Notes under the pieces: model-generated
The model's input: only the letters and a program-made list of their open reading frames with translations
Database searches by the model: none
Told to the model about the DNA's origin: nothing
In this document: positions 5,706 to 6,699 of the stretch, piece by piece
How the letters are laid out: each line of letters opens with the position of its first letter
Position numbering within the stretch: position 1 is the first letter of the stretch
Translations under genes and position numbers: made by a program
Source: Actinomycetota bacterium
GTDB taxonomy: Bacteria > Actinomycetota > Acidimicrobiia > IMCC26256
Length of the DNA: 6,699 nucleotides
NCBI GenBank assembly: GCA_009702955.1
Contig: WLHA01000065.1
Coordinates: forward strand, 1 to 6,699
Direction: 5' to 3'

Positions 5706-5848
5706 GCGGCAGAGCAAACCCATGTAGAGCGCGATATTTGCGCCGTCTGGCGGCCGGTAAATCATCAGCAGTCGGTATAAATAGGTCAGATCGCACCAGC
5801 GCGAGACGCCCCCTCAAGACACCCCCTCAAGACGCCCTCAGAAGACAC
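5706..5848. other. Non-coding gap after the ABC permease
   Basis: No convincing gene is seen here. The segment holds a weak GC hairpin (CGCC 5741-5744 with GGCG 5749-5752, no T-run) that could partly end the ABC transcript, an AT-rich TATAAATA (5776-5783) that resembles a -10 box but lacks a -35, and the 13-bp tandem repeats. Confidence 0.5.
5805..5843 (+). repeat. Three tandem 13-bp repeats
   Basis: Unit 1 GACGCCCCCTCAA (5805-5817) and unit 2 GACACCCCCTCAA (5818-5830) differ at one base. Unit 3 GACGCCCTCAGAA (5831-5843) is a diverged copy, and GACAC (5844-5848) starts a fourth. The array lies in the gap before the metallo-hydrolase gene, next to an inverted repeat. It could be repeated binding sites for a regulator or replication slippage; the sequence does not decide. 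Confidence 0.8.
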
Positions 5849-5864
5849 ATGTCACATTTGACAT
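5849..5864 (+). promoter_or_regulatory. Operator-like inverted repeat overlapping a -35 box
   Basis: ATGTCA (5849-5854) and TGACAT (5859-5864) form a perfect six-base inverted repeat around CATT. The right arm overlaps TTGACA (5858-5863), an exact -35 consensus. No good -10 sits at 17 bp (ACCTAC, 5881-5886); TACCTA (5884-5889) is at 20 bp. A dimeric regulator bound here would block the -35, consistent with repression of the downstream gene. The regulator is not identifiable. Confidence 0.4.
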
Positions 5865-5923
5865 CTGCCACTTTCGCAACACCTACCTATGCCGGTAACG
5901 TCCTATTCCTTATGTCCGGGGGG

Positions 5924-6699
5924 ATGAACGTCACTTTCTATGGGGTACGCGGCTCAACGCCTTGCGATGATCCCGCGCTCGCTCGCTACGGCGGCAATAC
6001 CTCCTGCGCCGTGATCGAGATCCCCGGAGCAGACCCCATCATTCTTGATCTTGGAACAGGTCTGCGAACCTATGGGGATTCGCTAATTGCCTCAGGCAAT
6101 GCAGCTGAGTGGAGGGGCTCCGTTCTACTAACTCATCTCCACTGGGATCATGTTCAAGGGTTCCCATTCTTTAAACCTCTCCATCAGCTCGGCAGTGAAG
6201 TTGATATTTACGGACCCGATCACGGTGAGGCTCCACTCTCGGAGATGGTTGGACGATTTATGGGGCCTCCATATTTTCCAATTACTCCAGCGGAGCTAGG
6301 AGCGAGCGTCCGATTCCACGACGTATCTCCAGGGAGTTTCAGAATCGGAGACGCAGTCGTCACTGCTCTCGCTGTTCGCCATACCGGACCGACACTTGCT
6401 TTTCGCGTTGACTGCGGCGATGTGTCGGTTGTCTACATGCCTGACCACGGACCAGGATGCTGCGCGCTCGATGAAGACGACTTTGTTCCCCAGGATGTAA
6501 TCGACCTATGCAATGGAGCAGACCTACTAATCCACGATGCTCAACACACACTCGCTGAGTACCCGGAGAAGCGGCACTGGGGCCATAGCAGTGTTGATTA
6601 TGCGGTAAAAGTAGCCATTTCTGGGCATGTCAGAAGTCTGGCCCTATTCCATCATGATCCAATGCACGATGATGCAGAGATTGACTCCATAGAGTCAAG
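5924..6699 (+). CDS. Metallo-beta-lactamase-fold hydrolase, PhnP/phosphodiesterase-like (3' end cut)
   Basis: The first 258 residues are present and the frame is open to the window edge. The protein opens with MNVTFYGVRGSTP and RYGGNTSC, then LDLGTG (41-46), the metal motif THLHWDH (70-76: His71, His73, Asp75, His76), His153 in VRHTG, Asp174 in YMPDH, IHDAQHTLAEY (203-213), WGHSS (219-223) and LFHHDP (241-246). This pattern fits the COG1235-type branch of two-metal hydrolases, many of which are predicted to cleave phosphodiesters such as cyclic nucleotides; the substrate is unknown. Family members run to about 270-300 residues, so probably little is missing unless a further domain follows. 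ATG 5924 matches the conserved start; ATG 5912 and ATG 5849 are in frame upstream and cannot be excluded. A G-run touches ATG 5924 and is not a well-placed ribosome site. Cytoplasmic, no signal peptide. Confidence 0.9.
   Translation, partial: MNVTFYGVRGSTPCDDPALARYGGNTSCAVIEIPGADPIILDLGTGLRTYGDSLIASGNAAEWRGSVLLTHLHWDHVQGFPFFKPLHQLGSEVDIYGPDHGEAPLSEMVGRFMGPPYFPITPAELGASVRFHDVSPGSFRIGDAVVTALAVRHTGPTLAFRVDCGDVSVVYMPDHGPGCCALDEDDFVPQDVIDLCNGADLLIHDAQHTLAEYPEKRHWGHSSVDYAVKVAISGHVRSLALFHHDPMHDDAEIDSIES

Noticed and set aside
5571..5765. 64-residue minus-strand open frame across the end of the ABC permease
   Set aside because: Most of it is antisense to the permease, and the composition shows no domain or start signal.
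5776..5783. TATAAATA as a promoter for the metallo-hydrolase gene
   Set aside because: There is no -35-like box at 16-18 bp upstream, and it is about 140 bp from the start codon; listed only as a note in the gap description.
6360..6551. 63-residue minus-strand open frame within the metallo-hydrolase gene
   Set aside because: It is opposite conserved metal-binding motifs of a clear gene and is Arg/Gln/His-rich as shadows are.

Overview
The window reads as an ordinary chromosomal stretch from a bacterium of moderate GC content (mid-50s percent by eye, not calculated). The gene families and the mix of leaderless and weak Shine-Dalgarno starts suggest an actinomycete-like organism, possibly an environmental lineage such as Acidimicrobiia. 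That placement is inference from protein style only; no marker gene is present. I recognise seven complete genes and one gene cut by the right edge. I see no IS element, phage gene, tRNA, rRNA or CRISPR array.

Left part (1-2593, plus strand): an acyl-CoA dehydrogenase, a secreted four-cysteine lipoprotein of unknown function, and a MaoC-type acyl-CoA hydratase. The dehydrogenase and hydratase would carry out consecutive steps of acyl-CoA catabolism (dehydrogenation, then hydration of the enoyl-CoA). The lipoprotein between them has its own promoter-like sequence and probably does not belong to that pathway.

Middle (2594-3780, minus strand): an epoxide-hydrolase-like alpha/beta hydrolase with an Asp nucleophile overlaps a 78-residue, two-helix membrane protein through an ATGA junction. 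This unit converges on the MaoC gene across a strong hairpin that probably terminates both sides.

Right part (3781-6699, plus strand): a DrrA-like ABC ATPase with a probable TTG start and an ABC-2 permease overlap by one base and form an export pair, divergent from the hydrolase. A 218-bp gap follows, holding three 13-bp tandem repeats and an operator-like inverted repeat that overlaps a perfect TTGACA. It leads into a metallo-beta-lactamase-fold hydrolase whose 3' end lies outside the window.

I did not find a convincing new multi-gene system. The items most worth a second look are the repeats and operator-like site before the last gene, the lipoprotein's apparent internal duplication, the coupled small membrane protein, and a few short non-coding signals.
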